Assembly (NCBI RefSeq): GCF_021538675.1
Contig: NZ_JAJUKH010000006.1
Location: forward strand, 1-64,000
Direction: 5' to 3'
Length of the DNA: 64,000 nucleotides
Source: Paenarthrobacter sp. AR 02
Lineage (GTDB): Bacteria > Actinomycetota > Actinomycetes > Actinomycetales > Micrococcaceae
Shown piece after piece: positions 1 to 8,962 of the stretch. The notes below the pieces were generated by a model. That model ran no database searches. It worked only from the letters and a program-made list of their open reading frames with translations, and was not told the DNA's origin. The position numbers and the translations under genes were made by a program. Each line of letters starts with the position of its first letter. The stretch's first letter is position 1.

Positions 1-123
1 ACCTCAGAAACCGAACGCCAAGCCTGTTACCAGGACTTCATCGAGCACTACAATCGCAGCAGGCCACACACGGCACTCAAAGGCGCCTCCCCAGCCAGCC
101 GCGTCACCAACCTACCGGGTTAG
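1..123 (+). pseudogene. C-terminal end of IS481/IS3-type DDE transposase (cut by window edge)
   Basis: Frame 1 is open from the first base to a TAG at 121-123, giving 40 residues. It contains the typical end of an integrase-core transposase: FIEHYNRSRPHTALKG, then SPASRVTNLPG. The YNxxRPHxAL block lies just after the catalytic Glu in IS3/IS481 enzymes, and the PxSRxTNL ending favours IS481. The start is outside the window, so whether the element is intact cannot be judged. No clear terminal inverted repeat was identified between the stop and the next gene. Confidence 0.8.
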
Positions 124-128
124 TACAC

Positions 129-1097
129 CTAGATTGCCTCGGCCAGCTGTCCGCGGAACGCCCGGCGATAGCTCTGTGGGCTGGTCGAGAGGACCTTGGT
201 GAAGTGGTGCCGGAGGAGCACTGAATGCCCAAAACCTGCCTCGCGGGCAATTTCGTCGATGTTCAGTTCCGTACTCTCCAAGAGTTCCTGGGCCCTTATT
301 ACCCGCTGCGAGTTCAGCCATGCGGCGGGTGTTGTTCCGGTTTCAGCACGGAATCGGCGCGCGAACGTCCGGGGGGACATGTGCAGCCGGGCCGCCAGCT
401 CGTTGACGCTGTGCTCCTGGTCAAGGTGCTGCACCATCCAGCGGAGGAGTTCCTCCATGGGCGCTGATCCGCATTGCGGCATGGGGCGGTCGATGAACTG
501 GGCCTGTCCGCCGTCACGGTGCGGCGGCACCACCATGTCGCGGGCTATGGCCGTTGCGACGTTGGCTCCCAGTTCGACGCGGACCAAATGCAGGCACGCG
601 TCGATTCCTGCGGCCGTGCCTGCACTGGTGATGATGGTTCCGTCCTGGACGTAAAGGACGTTCTCGTCCACGATGATCTCCGGGTAGCGCGCTGCAAGGT
701 CATGCGAGTAGTGCCAGTGGGTGGTGCAGCGGCGCCCGTCCAACAATCCGGCGCGGGCCAGCGCGTAGGCCCCTGAACAGATGGACATGACCCATGCTCC
801 CCGCTCGTGTGCCGCGCGCAGGGCCTCCAGGACGGACTCGGGCAGCTCCTGGTCCCTGCCGAAGGGGGTCATGATCACAAGGTCCGCGTCCGCGGTTGCC
901 TCAAGTCCGTTCTCCACGTGCAGGGAGAGCCCCGACTTCATCCGGATATCACCCGGTTCCGGGGCGCAGACCCGGAAGTCGAAACCCGGAACTCCGCCGT
1001 CCCTGTCAGTCCTGTCAATGCCGAAGACTTCGAAAGCCGTGCCGAATTCGAAGATCGAGAAGTTGGGAACAACGATCACCGCCACTGATTTCAACAT
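129..1097 (-). CDS. GlxA family transcriptional regulator (DJ-1/PfpI + AraC HTH)
   Basis: A 322-residue two-domain regulator. Residues about 5-170 form a class I glutamine-amidotransferase-like (DJ-1/PfpI) sensor domain with the nucleophile-elbow-like stretch MSICSGAYALARAGLLDG. Residues about 220-315 form an AraC helix-turn-helix pair (MSPRTFARRFRAETGTTPAAWL and a second helix around IDEIAREAGFGHSVLLRHHF). The ATG at 1095-1097 starts directly with the sensor strand MLKSVAVIVVPNFSIFEFGTAFEVFG. Family members control catabolic or stress genes in response to small ligands, but no ligand can be inferred here. A perfect 10-bp inverted repeat lies just upstream, so autoregulation is likely. It is divergent from a small membrane-protein gene. 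Confidence 0.9.
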   Translation of the reverse strand: MLKSVAVIVVPNFSIFEFGTAFEVFGIDRTDRDGGVPGFDFRVCAPEPGDIRMKSGLSLHVENGLEATADADLVIMTPFGRDQELPESVLEALRAAHERGAWVMSICSGAYALARAGLLDGRRCTTHWHYSHDLAARYPEIIVDENVLYVQDGTIITSAGTAAGIDACLHLVRVELGANVATAIARDMVVPPHRDGGQAQFIDRPMPQCGSAPMEELLRWMVQHLDQEHSVNELAARLHMSPRTFARRFRAETGTTPAAWLNSQRVIRAQELLESTELNIDEIAREAGFGHSVLLRHHFTKVLSTSPQSYRRAFRGQLAEAI

Positions 1098-1106
1098 ACA
1101 TCCAGT

Positions 1107-1143
1107 GTGGCAGAAAATTATCTAAATGGGGCATTTCTGCCAC
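1107..1143. promoter_or_regulatory. Inverted repeat upstream of the GlxA-type regulator, candidate operator
   Basis: GTGGCAGAAA at 1107-1116 and TTTCTGCCAC at 1134-1143 are perfect 10-base inverted arms separated by 17 bases. A further half-site, CTGCCAC, occurs at 1155-1161. The arms begin 10 bases upstream of the regulator's ATG and sit in the divergent gap to the small gene at 1179. This position fits a binding site for the neighbouring regulator, but binding is inferred. Confidence 0.5.
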
Positions 1144-1178
1144 TGTTTCTTGACCTGCCACAGGAGCAGGCTGGAGGC

Positions 1179-1349
1179 ATGGAAATCTTCGGAATCATCC
1201 TCTTCATCGTCCTCATCACCGCCGTTGCCGCTACCGTTTCAGCCCTCTTGAAGGATGGCCGCGGCCACAACCCGCCCATCAACTCCAAGGAACCGTGGAG
1301 CGCTTTCGATGCTCCGAGCAGCCCCTACTGGAATCCGCGCATCTACTGA
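1179..1349 (+). CDS. Small single-pass membrane protein, unknown function
   Basis: A 56-residue protein. The N-terminal half (MEIFGIILFIVLITAVAATVSALL) is one strong hydrophobic segment. The polar tail carries KDGRGHNPPINSKEPWSAF and ends in YWNPRIY. The ATG at 1179 was preferred to the in-frame GTG at 1107 because GGAG motifs lie just upstream (1163-1166 and 1173-1177) and because the upstream extension would run through the inverted repeat. I do not recognise a named family. It is divergent from the GlxA-type regulator and may share its operator. Confidence 0.6.
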   Translation: MEIFGIILFIVLITAVAATVSALLKDGRGHNPPINSKEPWSAFDAPSSPYWNPRIY

Positions 1350-1382
1350 GGAATCGCCCGGCCATGGACTAGATTCGCTTGC

Positions 1383-2375
1383 ATGATCCAAACCTCGGCC
1401 CGGCTCCTTCAACTCTTGTCGCTGTTGCAGGTTCGCCGGGAATGGACCGGACCAGACCTGGCTGACCGCATGGGCGTCACCGAACGGACGGTGCGCCGCG
1501 ACATCGACAAGCTTCGCAACCTTGGCTACCCCATTCACGCCACCCCCGGGATCGCCGGCGGCTACCAACTTGGCGCCGGCGCGCAGCTTCCGCCCCTCCT
1601 CCTTGACGATAACGAAGCTTTGGCCGTCGCCCTGGGCCTGAATTCCGTCGCGGCGGGCCCGGTGGCGGGAATCGGGGAGGCCTCCGTGCGGGCGTTGGCA
1701 AAGCTGGAACAGGTCCTGCCTTCCCGGCTTCGCCCTAAGTTCGCCATGTTGAAAGCTGCCGTGACCACCCTTCCCAGCAACGCGGCGAGCGTTGATCCGC
1801 AACAGTTAACGGTGGTTTCGGCGGCGATATCCGACAGGCGGCAGATCTCCTTCGAGTACGTCAGGTCCGACGGCGACTCCGCTCGCCGGCTGGTGGAACC
1901 CTACAGGCTGGTGGACACCGGCCGGCGCTGGTACTTGGTGGCGTGGGACCTGGAGCGGGAAGGCTGGCGGACGTTCCGGGCCGACCGCTTTGCTTCCCTG
2001 CCTTCGGAACGCAGGAAGTACACTCCACGGCCGTTGCCGGCAGAGGACCTTGCGGCGTACGTACAGCAATCAATTACGCGTTCGCCCTACAGGTTCGACG
2101 TCGTCGTGCGGCTCCGCGCGCCCCTCGCCGAGGTAGCCGCCGTCGTAAGTTCCCAGTACGCCACCCTAACGGCCGACGGCGACCAGGCCACGATCCTGCG
2201 GTCCGGATGGGACAGCCTGGCCTCAGCGGGGGCCTATCTGGCCTCGCTGGACATGAATTTCGAGATCATCGAGCCGGAGGAATTCAGGACCTTCGCCTTG
2301 GACCTTTCCCATCGCCTCCGTGCAGCGGCCGGGACTGTGTCGGAGGTCGCGGACGCCGGAACCAAGCCACAGTAG
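1383..2375 (+). CDS. WYL-domain, DeoR-type HTH transcriptional regulator
   Basis: A 330-residue regulator. The N-terminus (residues 1-60) is a winged helix with LADRMGVTERTVRRDIDKLRNLGYPI, typical of the YafY/PafBC-like group. A WYL domain follows (about 140-220; RRWYLVAWDLEREGWRTFRADRF), and the C-terminal part matches the usual WYL C-terminal extension. WYL domains are ligand-sensing modules found in regulators of DNA damage, phage defence and metabolism; the sequence does not identify its target. It ends 13 bases before the hrpA start, so the two may be cotranscribed. It is not a PafB/PafC pair, because only one copy is present and no proteasome genes are nearby. Confidence 0.88.
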   Translation: MIQTSARLLQLLSLLQVRREWTGPDLADRMGVTERTVRRDIDKLRNLGYPIHATPGIAGGYQLGAGAQLPPLLLDDNEALAVALGLNSVAAGPVAGIGEASVRALAKLEQVLPSRLRPKFAMLKAAVTTLPSNAASVDPQQLTVVSAAISDRRQISFEYVRSDGDSARRLVEPYRLVDTGRRWYLVAWDLEREGWRTFRADRFASLPSERRKYTPRPLPAEDLAAYVQQSITRSPYRFDVVVRLRAPLAEVAAVVSSQYATLTADGDQATILRSGWDSLASAGAYLASLDMNFEIIEPEEFRTFALDLSHRLRAAAGTVSEVADAGTKPQ

Positions 2376-2388
2376 ACTGGCAGCAGCC

Positions 2389-5300
2389 ATGACACTTCAT
2401 ATTTCCTACCCCGCAGAGCTGCCCGTATCCGAGCGCCGCGAGGATCTGATGGCGGCCATCGCGGCCAACCAGGTAACCATCATTGCCGGCGAAACCGGCT
2501 CTGGTAAGACCACCCAGATCCCCAAGATGTGCCTCGAGTTAGGCCTTGGAGACAAGGGCCTGATCGGCCACACCCAGCCGCGCCGCCTTGCGGCGCGCAC
2601 TGTTGCCGAACGCATAGCCTCCGAACTTGGCGTCGAAATCGGCCAGGAAGTGGGTTTCCAGGTCCGTTTCACCGGCGAGGTGGGCGCGTCCACCAAAATC
2701 AAGCTGATGACCGACGGCATCCTGCTTGCGGAGATCCAGCGGGACAAACTCCTGCGGAAATACAGCACGATCATCATCGATGAGGCGCACGAACGAAGCC
2801 TCAACATCGACTTCATCCTGGGCTATCTCAAGCGGATCCTTCCCCAGCGCCCGGACCTCAAGGTCATCATCACCTCCGCCACCATCGACCCCCAGCGCTT
2901 CGCCAAGCACTTCGGTACCGATGAAGATCCGGCACCGATCATTGAAGTCTCCGGGCGGACCTACCCGGTGGAAATCCGGTACCGCCCACTGTCTCAGCCG
3001 GCGGGCGGGGACGAGGACGATTCGGACGACGAGCTCGAAGAGGACCGCGATCCCCTCGATGCCGTGTGCGACGCCGTTGACGAGCTCGCCAAGGAAGCCC
3101 CGGGCGACATCCTCATCTTCTTCTCCGGCGAGCGCGAAATCCGTGACGCTGCAGAGGCCATCAATGGCCGTATCCAAACGAACCGCCGCCTTGCCGGGGC
3201 GGAAGTGCTTCCCCTCTTCGCCCGCCTCAGCCTCCAGGAACAACACAAGGTCTTCAACCCGGGCGGCAAACGGCGCATCATCCTGGCTACCAACGTGGCC
3301 GAAACATCGTTGACCGTACCGGGAATCAAGTATGTGATCGACACCGGCACGGCACGGATCTCCCGGTACTCGCACCGGACCAAGGTCCAGCGCCTTCCCA
3401 TCGAACGCGTCTCCCAGGCCTCGGCCAACCAGCGCTCAGGACGTTGTGGGCGTGTGTCCGAAGGCATAGCGATCCGTCTTTACTCGGAAGAGGACTTCGA
3501 GTCGCGTCCGCAGTTCACGGACCCTGAGATCCTGCGTACGAACCTCGCGGCCGTCATCCTCCAGATGACAGCAATGGGGGTTGCGCGCGGTCCAAAGGAC
3601 GTCGAGAACTTCCCCTTCGTGGAGCCTCCGGAGTCACGGGCCATCAACGACGGCGTCACTCTCCTCCGCGAACTCGGCGCCTTGCGTGCCTCCAAGCCTG
3701 CCGGCGCCGGCGGCAACGGCCGAAACGGTGGTGGCCTGACCGCCGTCGGCCATCAACTTGCCCAATTGCCGGTTGATCCCAGGCTGGGCCGCATGATTGT
3801 GGAGGCCGGCAAGCGCGGCTGCGTCCGGGAAGTCATGATCCTCGCCGCGGCTTTGACCATCCAGGACCCTCGGGAGAGGCCTACGGACAAGCAGCAGCTC
3901 GCCGCGGAGAAACACGCACGTTTCCGCGATGAGATCTCGGACTTCACAGGCTTCCTCAATCTGTGGAATTACATCCAGGAAAAGCAGCGGGAGCTCTCAT
4001 CCACCCAATTCCGCAGGCTGTGCCGCAATGAGTTCATCAACTACCTGCGCGTCCGCGAGTGGCAGGATCTCTTCACACAGCTCCGGCAAATGGCCAAGCC
4101 TTTGGGCATCACCCTGAACAACAAGCGCGAAGCGGACCCTGTGGGCAACTATGAGGGCATCCACATCAGCCTGCTGTCAGGGTTGCTGAGCCACATCGGC
4201 CTCCTGGATGAGCGCAAGCGCGAATACGCCGGCGCGCGGGGCACCCGGTTCGCGATCTTCCCCGGGTCAGCGCTGTTCAAGAAGTCGCCGGCGTTTGTCA
4301 TGGCCGCTGAGCTGGTGGAAACCAGCCGGCTCTGGGCCCGCGTTGCCGCGAAGTTCGACCCCCTGTGGGCCGAACAGGTGGCACCGGACCTGGTGAAGCG
4401 CTCCTATAGCGAACCGCACTGGTCCTCGCGCCAGGGCGCCGTGCTGGCCCACGAAAAAGTCACCTTGTATGGTGTGCCGATCATTCCCAACCGCAGGGTC
4501 AATTACGGGCGCATCGATCCCGAACTGTCCCGGGAACTGTTCATTCGTCACGCTTTGGTGGAAGGAGAGTGGAAGACCCACCACAAATTCTTCCACCGTA
4601 ACCGTGCCCTGTTGCAGGAAATCGAAGAACTCGAAACGCGCATGCGTCGGCGCGACATCCTGGTGGATGACCAGACGCTCTTTGAGTTCTACGACGCCCG
4701 CGTAGGCAAGGACGTGGTTTCCGAACGGCACTTTGATAAGTGGTGGAAAGACGCCCGCCAATCGGACCCCGCCCTTCTGGACTTCGACCAGTCCCTGCTG
4801 ATGAGTGAAGAAGCCGAGTCCTTGGATGACTCAGCGTACCCAAAGACGTGGATGCACAAGGGCTTTGAACTCCCCCTGAGCTACGAGTTCCACCCCGTGG
4901 CGCCGGGATCGGCTCCCAACCCGTCCGACGGCGTGACCGCTGAGGTTCCGGTGTTGTTCCTTAACCAGTTGGACGACGCCCCGTTCCGTTGGCAAATACC
5001 CGGCCAACGTGCAGAGCTCGTCACAGCCCTCATCAAATCCCTGCCCAAGCAGGTACGCAAGAACTTCGTTCCGGCACCGGACGTCGCCAGGCAGGCAACC
5101 GCAGCCCTTGAAGCTGACTTCGATCCCGCAACCGACGAGCTCGAGCCTTCCCTGGAGCTCGTACTGCGCCGGCTGCGAGGACATGTGATACCTCCGGGCT
5201 CATGGAACTGGGATGCCGTGCCGGCACACCTGCGCGTGAGCTTCAAGGTAGTGGACAGCAAAGGCAAGGTACTGGACGAGGGCAAGGACCTCGCTGAGCT

Positions 5301-6336
5301 CCAGGAGAAGCTGGCACCGGCCACCCGTCGCGCCATTGCCGAGTCGCTCGGAGCTACCCCGGCCACGACGTCCCGCGCCAAGAACGGAGCGGGAGCCGGC
5401 ACACCTGGTACGACTACCGGCCAGCACACAGCGCCCGGTACTTCAGCGGCGGGTGATGGTGCGGTGGCAGAGAAGAGCGGCATCACGGAATGGGACTTTG
5501 GCACCGTGGAACGCCAGGTCACGCGGACCGTCAAGGGCCATGCCGTCACCGGTTTCCCGGCCCTGGTGGATGAGGGCAAGTCCGTGGCGCTCCGGGTCTT
5601 CCAGACCCGGGAGGAACAGGAGGCCGCCATGCGCGGTGGAGTCATCCGGCTCCTGGCATTGCGTATTCCACCCCCCGACCGTTACGTGCTGGAGCACCTG
5701 AGCAACATGGAGAAGCTCACGTTCAGCCAGAACCCGCACGGATCCGTCAGCGCCCTGATTGCGGACTGCGCCCTTGCTGCGATCGATAAGTTGACGCCGC
5801 AGGAACTTCCGTGGGACCGACAGTCCTTTGATGCACTGTATGAAGTAGTCCGGGCAGAACTGATCGACACCGTGTTCACGGTGACCGCCGTCGTCGAGCG
5901 TATCTTGTCGAGCACCCGCCGCATCCAGAAGGAACTGAAGTCCAACGCGAGCCTGCCCTTGATCAGTGCGCTCAATGACATGAAGAGCCAGCTGGAACAG
6001 TTGGTCTTCCCGGGTTTTGTGGCACGGACGGGCTACGCGCAACTGAGCCAGATGCCGCGGTACCTGCAGGCCATTGAGAAGCGCCTGGAGAAGTTGCCCG
6101 GCAACGTCCAACGCGACAGCCTCAACATGGCAGTCGTGCAAGGCCTCGAGGACGACTACGACGACGCCGTTTCCGCCCTGCTGCCCGGACGCCGGGCAGG
6201 CACCGAGTTAACCCGGGTGCGCTGGATGATCGAAGAGCTGCGGGTCAGCCTGTTCGCCGTGGAGCTCGGAACCGCCTACTCCGTGTCGGAGAAGCGCATC
6301 CGTACCGTCCTCAACCAGGCTCTTGCCCCGGCATAA
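2389..6336 (+). CDS. hrpA: ATP-dependent RNA helicase HrpA (DEAH box)
   Basis: A 1315-residue DEAH-box helicase, close to the usual HrpA length of about 1300. Walker A GETGSGKTT is at about residues 35-43 and the DEAH box (IIIDEAHERS) at about 130-140. SAT motif III and the helicase C motif NQRSGRCGRV follow, and then the HA2 and OB-fold regions. The long C-terminal third corresponds to the DUF3418 extension of HrpA. A low-complexity Ala/Gly/Thr insert lies around 5380-5460. I chose the ATG at 2389 because family similarity starts at PAELPVSERREDLMAAI; the in-frame ATG at 2320 overlaps the previous gene. HrpA unwinds RNA and in E. coli acts on fimbrial mRNA and stalled ribosomes. A strong hairpin terminator follows. 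Confidence 0.95.
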   Translation: MTLHISYPAELPVSERREDLMAAIAANQVTIIAGETGSGKTTQIPKMCLELGLGDKGLIGHTQPRRLAARTVAERIASELGVEIGQEVGFQVRFTGEVGASTKIKLMTDGILLAEIQRDKLLRKYSTIIIDEAHERSLNIDFILGYLKRILPQRPDLKVIITSATIDPQRFAKHFGTDEDPAPIIEVSGRTYPVEIRYRPLSQPAGGDEDDSDDELEEDRDPLDAVCDAVDELAKEAPGDILIFFSGEREIRDAAEAINGRIQTNRRLAGAEVLPLFARLSLQEQHKVFNPGGKRRIILATNVAETSLTVPGIKYVIDTGTARISRYSHRTKVQRLPIERVSQASANQRSGRCGRVSEGIAIRLYSEEDFESRPQFTDPEILRTNLAAVILQMTAMGVARGPKDVENFPFVEPPESRAINDGVTLLRELGALRASKPAGAGGNGRNGGGLTAVGHQLAQLPVDPRLGRMIVEAGKRGCVREVMILAAALTIQDPRERPTDKQQLAAEKHARFRDEISDFTGFLNLWNYIQEKQRELSSTQFRRLCRNEFINYLRVREWQDLFTQLRQMAKPLGITLNNKREADPVGNYEGIHISLLSGLLSHIGLLDERKREYAGARGTRFAIFPGSALFKKSPAFVMAAELVETSRLWARVAAKFDPLWAEQVAPDLVKRSYSEPHWSSRQGAVLAHEKVTLYGVPIIPNRRVNYGRIDPELSRELFIRHALVEGEWKTHHKFFHRNRALLQEIEELETRMRRRDILVDDQTLFEFYDARVGKDVVSERHFDKWWKDARQSDPALLDFDQSLLMSEEAESLDDSAYPKTWMHKGFELPLSYEFHPVAPGSAPNPSDGVTAEVPVLFLNQLDDAPFRWQIPGQRAELVTALIKSLPKQVRKNFVPAPDVARQATAALEADFDPATDELEPSLELVLRRLRGHVIPPGSWNWDAVPAHLRVSFKVVDSKGKVLDEGKDLAELQEKLAPATRRAIAESLGATPATTSRAKNGAGAGTPGTTTGQHTAPGTSAAGDGAVAEKSGITEWDFGTVERQVTRTVKGHAVTGFPALVDEGKSVALRVFQTREEQEAAMRGGVIRLLALRIPPPDRYVLEHLSNMEKLTFSQNPHGSVSALIADCALAAIDKLTPQELPWDRQSFDALYEVVRAELIDTVFTVTAVVERILSSTRRIQKELKSNASLPLISALNDMKSQLEQLVFPGFVARTGYAQLSQMPRYLQAIEKRLEKLPGNVQRDSLNMAVVQGLEDDYDDAVSALLPGRRAGTELTRVRWMIEELRVSLFAVELGTAYSVSEKRIRTVLNQALAPA

Positions 6337-6348
6337 ACGCCAACAAGA

Positions 6349-6381
6349 AACCCGGCGGCGCTGATTCAGCACCGCCGGGTT
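6349..6381. terminator. Bidirectional terminator between hrpA and the HIT gene
   Basis: AACCCGGCGG at 6349-6358 pairs with CCGCCGGGTT at 6372-6381. An inner GCTGA/TCAGC pair gives a nearly continuous stem. It lies 12 bases after the hrpA stop and 16 bases beyond the convergent HIT-gene stop, so it can serve both strands. Confidence 0.85.
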
Positions 6382-6397
6382 AACTCTTGGAAGGGTC

Positions 6398-6826
6398 TCA
6401 GTCAGCCGGAACGACGTCCCCGTGCCCCGCAGACCGCAGGGCTGCACGGAGCTTCACCGCAGTAGCGTCCATGACCGCCGGATCCGGGTTGTGGTCTACG
6501 TTGTGCACTTCGAAGTCCGCGGTGGAGTAGGCCGGCCACACGTGCACGTGCAGGTGCTCCACTTCGAAGCCTTCCATCAGGACGCCCACGCGCTTGGCGT
6601 CAAAGAGCTCCTCCTGTACTTTCCCGATGCTTTGGGCAACGTCCATGACCTTGGCCAGCAGCTCCGGGCTTGCATGCGTCCACGAGTCAACCTCCTCACG
6701 CGGCACCACCAATGTGTGGCCCTGTGTAAGCGGTGCGATGGTCAGGAAGGCGACCACTTCATCGTCCTTCCAGACGAAGCGGCCGGGAATCTCCCCGTCA
6801 ATGATCCTGGTGAACAGCGTGCTCAT
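6398..6826 (-). CDS. HIT family nucleotide-binding hydrolase
   Basis: A 142-residue histidine-triad protein. The catalytic triad lies in EHLHVHVWP, matching HxHxHxx, about residues 95-103. The N-terminal part (MSTLFTRIIDGEIPGRFVWKDDEVVAFLTIAPLTQGHTLVVPREEV) is the classic Hint/HIT nucleotide-binding fold. Such enzymes hydrolyse AMP-linked phosphoramidates or adenylates in the cytoplasm. The ATG overlaps the stop of the upstream alcohol dehydrogenase by four bases, and that gene overlaps a rhodanese gene in the same way. The three are therefore very likely one translationally coupled operon. Confidence 0.93.
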   Translation of the reverse strand: MSTLFTRIIDGEIPGRFVWKDDEVVAFLTIAPLTQGHTLVVPREEVDSWTHASPELLAKVMDVAQSIGKVQEELFDAKRVGVLMEGFEVEHLHVHVWPAYSTADFEVHNVDHNPDPAVMDATAVKLRAALRSAGHGDVVPAD

Positions 6827-7977
6827 GCGTCTGCCCTTTCCGATGGTTCCTGGAGTGTTGCGGTATCCAGAACGAAACGGTACTTCACGTCGCCGGCCAC
6901 CATGCGGTCGTACGCTTCGTTCAGTTGTTCGGCTCCCACGATCTCGATGTCGCTGGCGACACCGTGTTCGGCACAGAAGTCCAGCATTTCCTGTGTTTCC
7001 GCGATGCCTCCGATCAGCGAACCCGCGTAGGCGAGCCGTCGCCGGATCAACAGGGCGGGGCTGACCGGCGGCATGTCGTCGGCAGGAAGGCCCAACTGGA
7101 AGAGGGCACCGTCCAGGCGGAGCGTCCGGAAATAGGGGTTGAGGTCGTGGGGTGCAGCGACCGTGTCGATGATGACGTCGATGCTGCGGTTGGCTGCTTC
7201 CATGGCCTCGGAGTCCTTGGAAAGAACCACGTGGTCGGCTCCGAGTTCACGGGCTGCGTCGAACTTGGACTCGGAGGTAGTGAACACCGTGACTTCCGCG
7301 CCCATGGCCTTGGCGATCTTGACGGCCATGTGACCCAGTCCGCCCAAGCCCACAACACCTACGGTGTCGCCCTCTTCGACGTCGAAGTACCGCAGCGGGG
7401 AATACGTAGTGATACCGGCACACAACAGCGGTGCTGCCGCTGCGGGATCCAGGGCGTCGGGGATCCTCAGCACGAACCGGCGGTCAACCACCACCGACGT
7501 CGAGTATCCGCCTTGGGTGACAGCGTCACCGTGCCGGGGGTCCGGGGCACCATAGGTGCCGATGTTGCCCCGCTCGCAGTATTGTTCCAGGCCGTCGAGG
7601 CAGCTTTCGCATTCGCGGCACGAATCCACCATGCAACCAACGCCAACGTGGTCGCCCGGCGCGAAATCCTGCACGGCGGAGCCCACACGGGTCACCCGTC
7701 CCACGATTTCGTGCCCGGGTACCAGCGGATACGGCGGAACGCGCCATTCCCCACGCGTGGCATGGACGTCCGAATGGCAGAGCCCACAGAATTCGATCGC
7801 GATCTCCACGTCGTCTTCCGTGGGGATCCGGCGTGCCACCGTCAGGGGCACCAGCCCGCTGTCAGGCGCCGTTGCGCCGTAGGCTGCGGCCAGCGTACTG
7901 GAGCCGGCTCCGGTCCAGTCCGGATCAGGGGTGATGGTCTTGGCAAGTGGCGGGGGCACAGGGCGTCCGGGTGTCAT
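6823..7977 (-). CDS. Zinc-dependent NAD(P) alcohol dehydrogenase (MDR, YahK/cinnamyl type)
   Basis: A 384-residue medium-chain dehydrogenase. The catalytic zinc ligands are seen in FCGLCHSDVHATRGEW and PGHEIVG. The structural zinc site is GCMVDSCRECESCLDGLEQYC, with the coenzyme loop GVVGLGGLGHMAVKIAKAMG near residue 210. The lobe spacing and the QGGYST stretch fit the cinnamyl-alcohol/YahK aldehyde-reductase branch. The likely activity is reduction of aldehydes with NADPH; substrate unknown. The first 25 residues (PRPVPPP-like tail) extend beyond the usual family start, so an internal start is possible. It overlaps the genes on both sides by four bases. Confidence 0.9.
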   Translation of the reverse strand: MTPGRPVPPPLAKTITPDPDWTGAGSSTLAAAYGATAPDSGLVPLTVARRIPTEDDVEIAIEFCGLCHSDVHATRGEWRVPPYPLVPGHEIVGRVTRVGSAVQDFAPGDHVGVGCMVDSCRECESCLDGLEQYCERGNIGTYGAPDPRHGDAVTQGGYSTSVVVDRRFVLRIPDALDPAAAAPLLCAGITTYSPLRYFDVEEGDTVGVVGLGGLGHMAVKIAKAMGAEVTVFTTSESKFDAARELGADHVVLSKDSEAMEAANRSIDVIIDTVAAPHDLNPYFRTLRLDGALFQLGLPADDMPPVSPALLIRRRLAYAGSLIGGIAETQEMLDFCAEHGVASDIEIVGAEQLNEAYDRMVAGDVKYRFVLDTATLQEPSERADA

Positions 7978-8891
7978 CCTTCGACGCTACTCCCGGCAGT
8001 GGCGCTGGTGCTACTCCGACCAGCGTGACGGCCTTCACTCCCAGCCCCGGCCTCGAACGGTTCAGCTCCTACCGCCACGGGATTACCGGAGTTGTTGGAC
8101 CACTGCGAGAAAGATCCCGGAAAAAGCGATGCCGTGAATCCAGCGACATGAAGAGCGGCAATCTCGTGCGACGCCGTCACGCCGGAACCGCAATAGACGG
8201 CAACGTCGCTGGAATCTTCCAGGCCCAGGGATTCAAACCGCCGGCGCAGTTGGTCTGCAGGCAGGAACGTACCGTCGGCTGCCACGTTTTCGGTGGTCGG
8301 AGCACTCACGGCCCCCGGGATATGTCCCGCCCTGGGATCGACGGGCTCCACTTCACCCCTGTAACGCTCCCCTGCCCGGGCGTCGAGCAACGTCCCGTGC
8401 TGCGGCCACCCTGCGGCTTCCGATTCGGTAATGGCCGGCATGGCACCGTCGCCCAAAGTGACGTTTCCGACGGCGGGCTGCACCGCTCCTTCTTCCACCG
8501 GGTAACCTTCCGAACGCCAAGCGGAAAGGCCGCCGTCGAGAAGGTAGACCGAGCCGAAACCGGCGTTCCGCAGCATCCACCACACGCGGGCCGCCGCCAT
8601 GCTGCCGCTGTTGTCGTACGCCACCACTGTGTCACCGTCGTTAATCCCCCAGTTGCGCGCGGCCGCCTGGAAGCGTTCCGGGGAAGGCAACGGGTGGCGG
8701 CCCCGCTCGGGCAGCGCGTGGTCTGCGAGCTCTGATGGGAGGTCCACAAAAACAGCACCCGGCAGATGGGCGGCCAGGTACTCGCTGTGCCCATCGCTGC
8801 GCCCCAGAACCCAACGTACGTCCAGGAGCACAGTCCGCTCGCCCGATTCCTGGCGCTTGCGAAGCCCTGCAGCGCTGATCAGAGTGTCCAT
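7974..8891 (-). CDS. Two-domain rhodanese-like sulfurtransferase
   Basis: A 305-residue protein with an N-terminal inactive rhodanese domain (residues 1-150, VLLDVRWVLGRSDGHSEYLAAHLPGAVFVDL) and a C-terminal active domain with the cysteine loop YCGSGVTAS. This is the layout of thiosulfate/3-mercaptopyruvate sulfurtransferases (SseA type), which move sulfane sulfur to cyanide or thiols. The CGSGVT loop resembles the mercaptopyruvate type. The ATG at 8891 has a GGAG Shine-Dalgarno. It is the first gene of the rhodanese-dehydrogenase-HIT operon and is divergent from a cysteine-synthase-like gene 71 bases away, which suggests a sulfur or thiol context. Confidence 0.9.
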   Translation of the reverse strand: MDTLISAAGLRKRQESGERTVLLDVRWVLGRSDGHSEYLAAHLPGAVFVDLPSELADHALPERGRHPLPSPERFQAAARNWGINDGDTVVAYDNSGSMAAARVWWMLRNAGFGSVYLLDGGLSAWRSEGYPVEEGAVQPAVGNVTLGDGAMPAITESEAAGWPQHGTLLDARAGERYRGEVEPVDPRAGHIPGAVSAPTTENVAADGTFLPADQLRRRFESLGLEDSSDVAVYCGSGVTASHEIAALHVAGFTASLFPGSFSQWSNNSGNPVAVGAEPFEAGAGSEGRHAGRSSTSATAGSSVEG

Positions 8892-8962
8892 GGGTTCTCC
8901 TTCGGTCCGACGGCACGGGCACCGTTGCTGTCGGCGCCCGGATTCCAGCCTAGGCTTATCCA

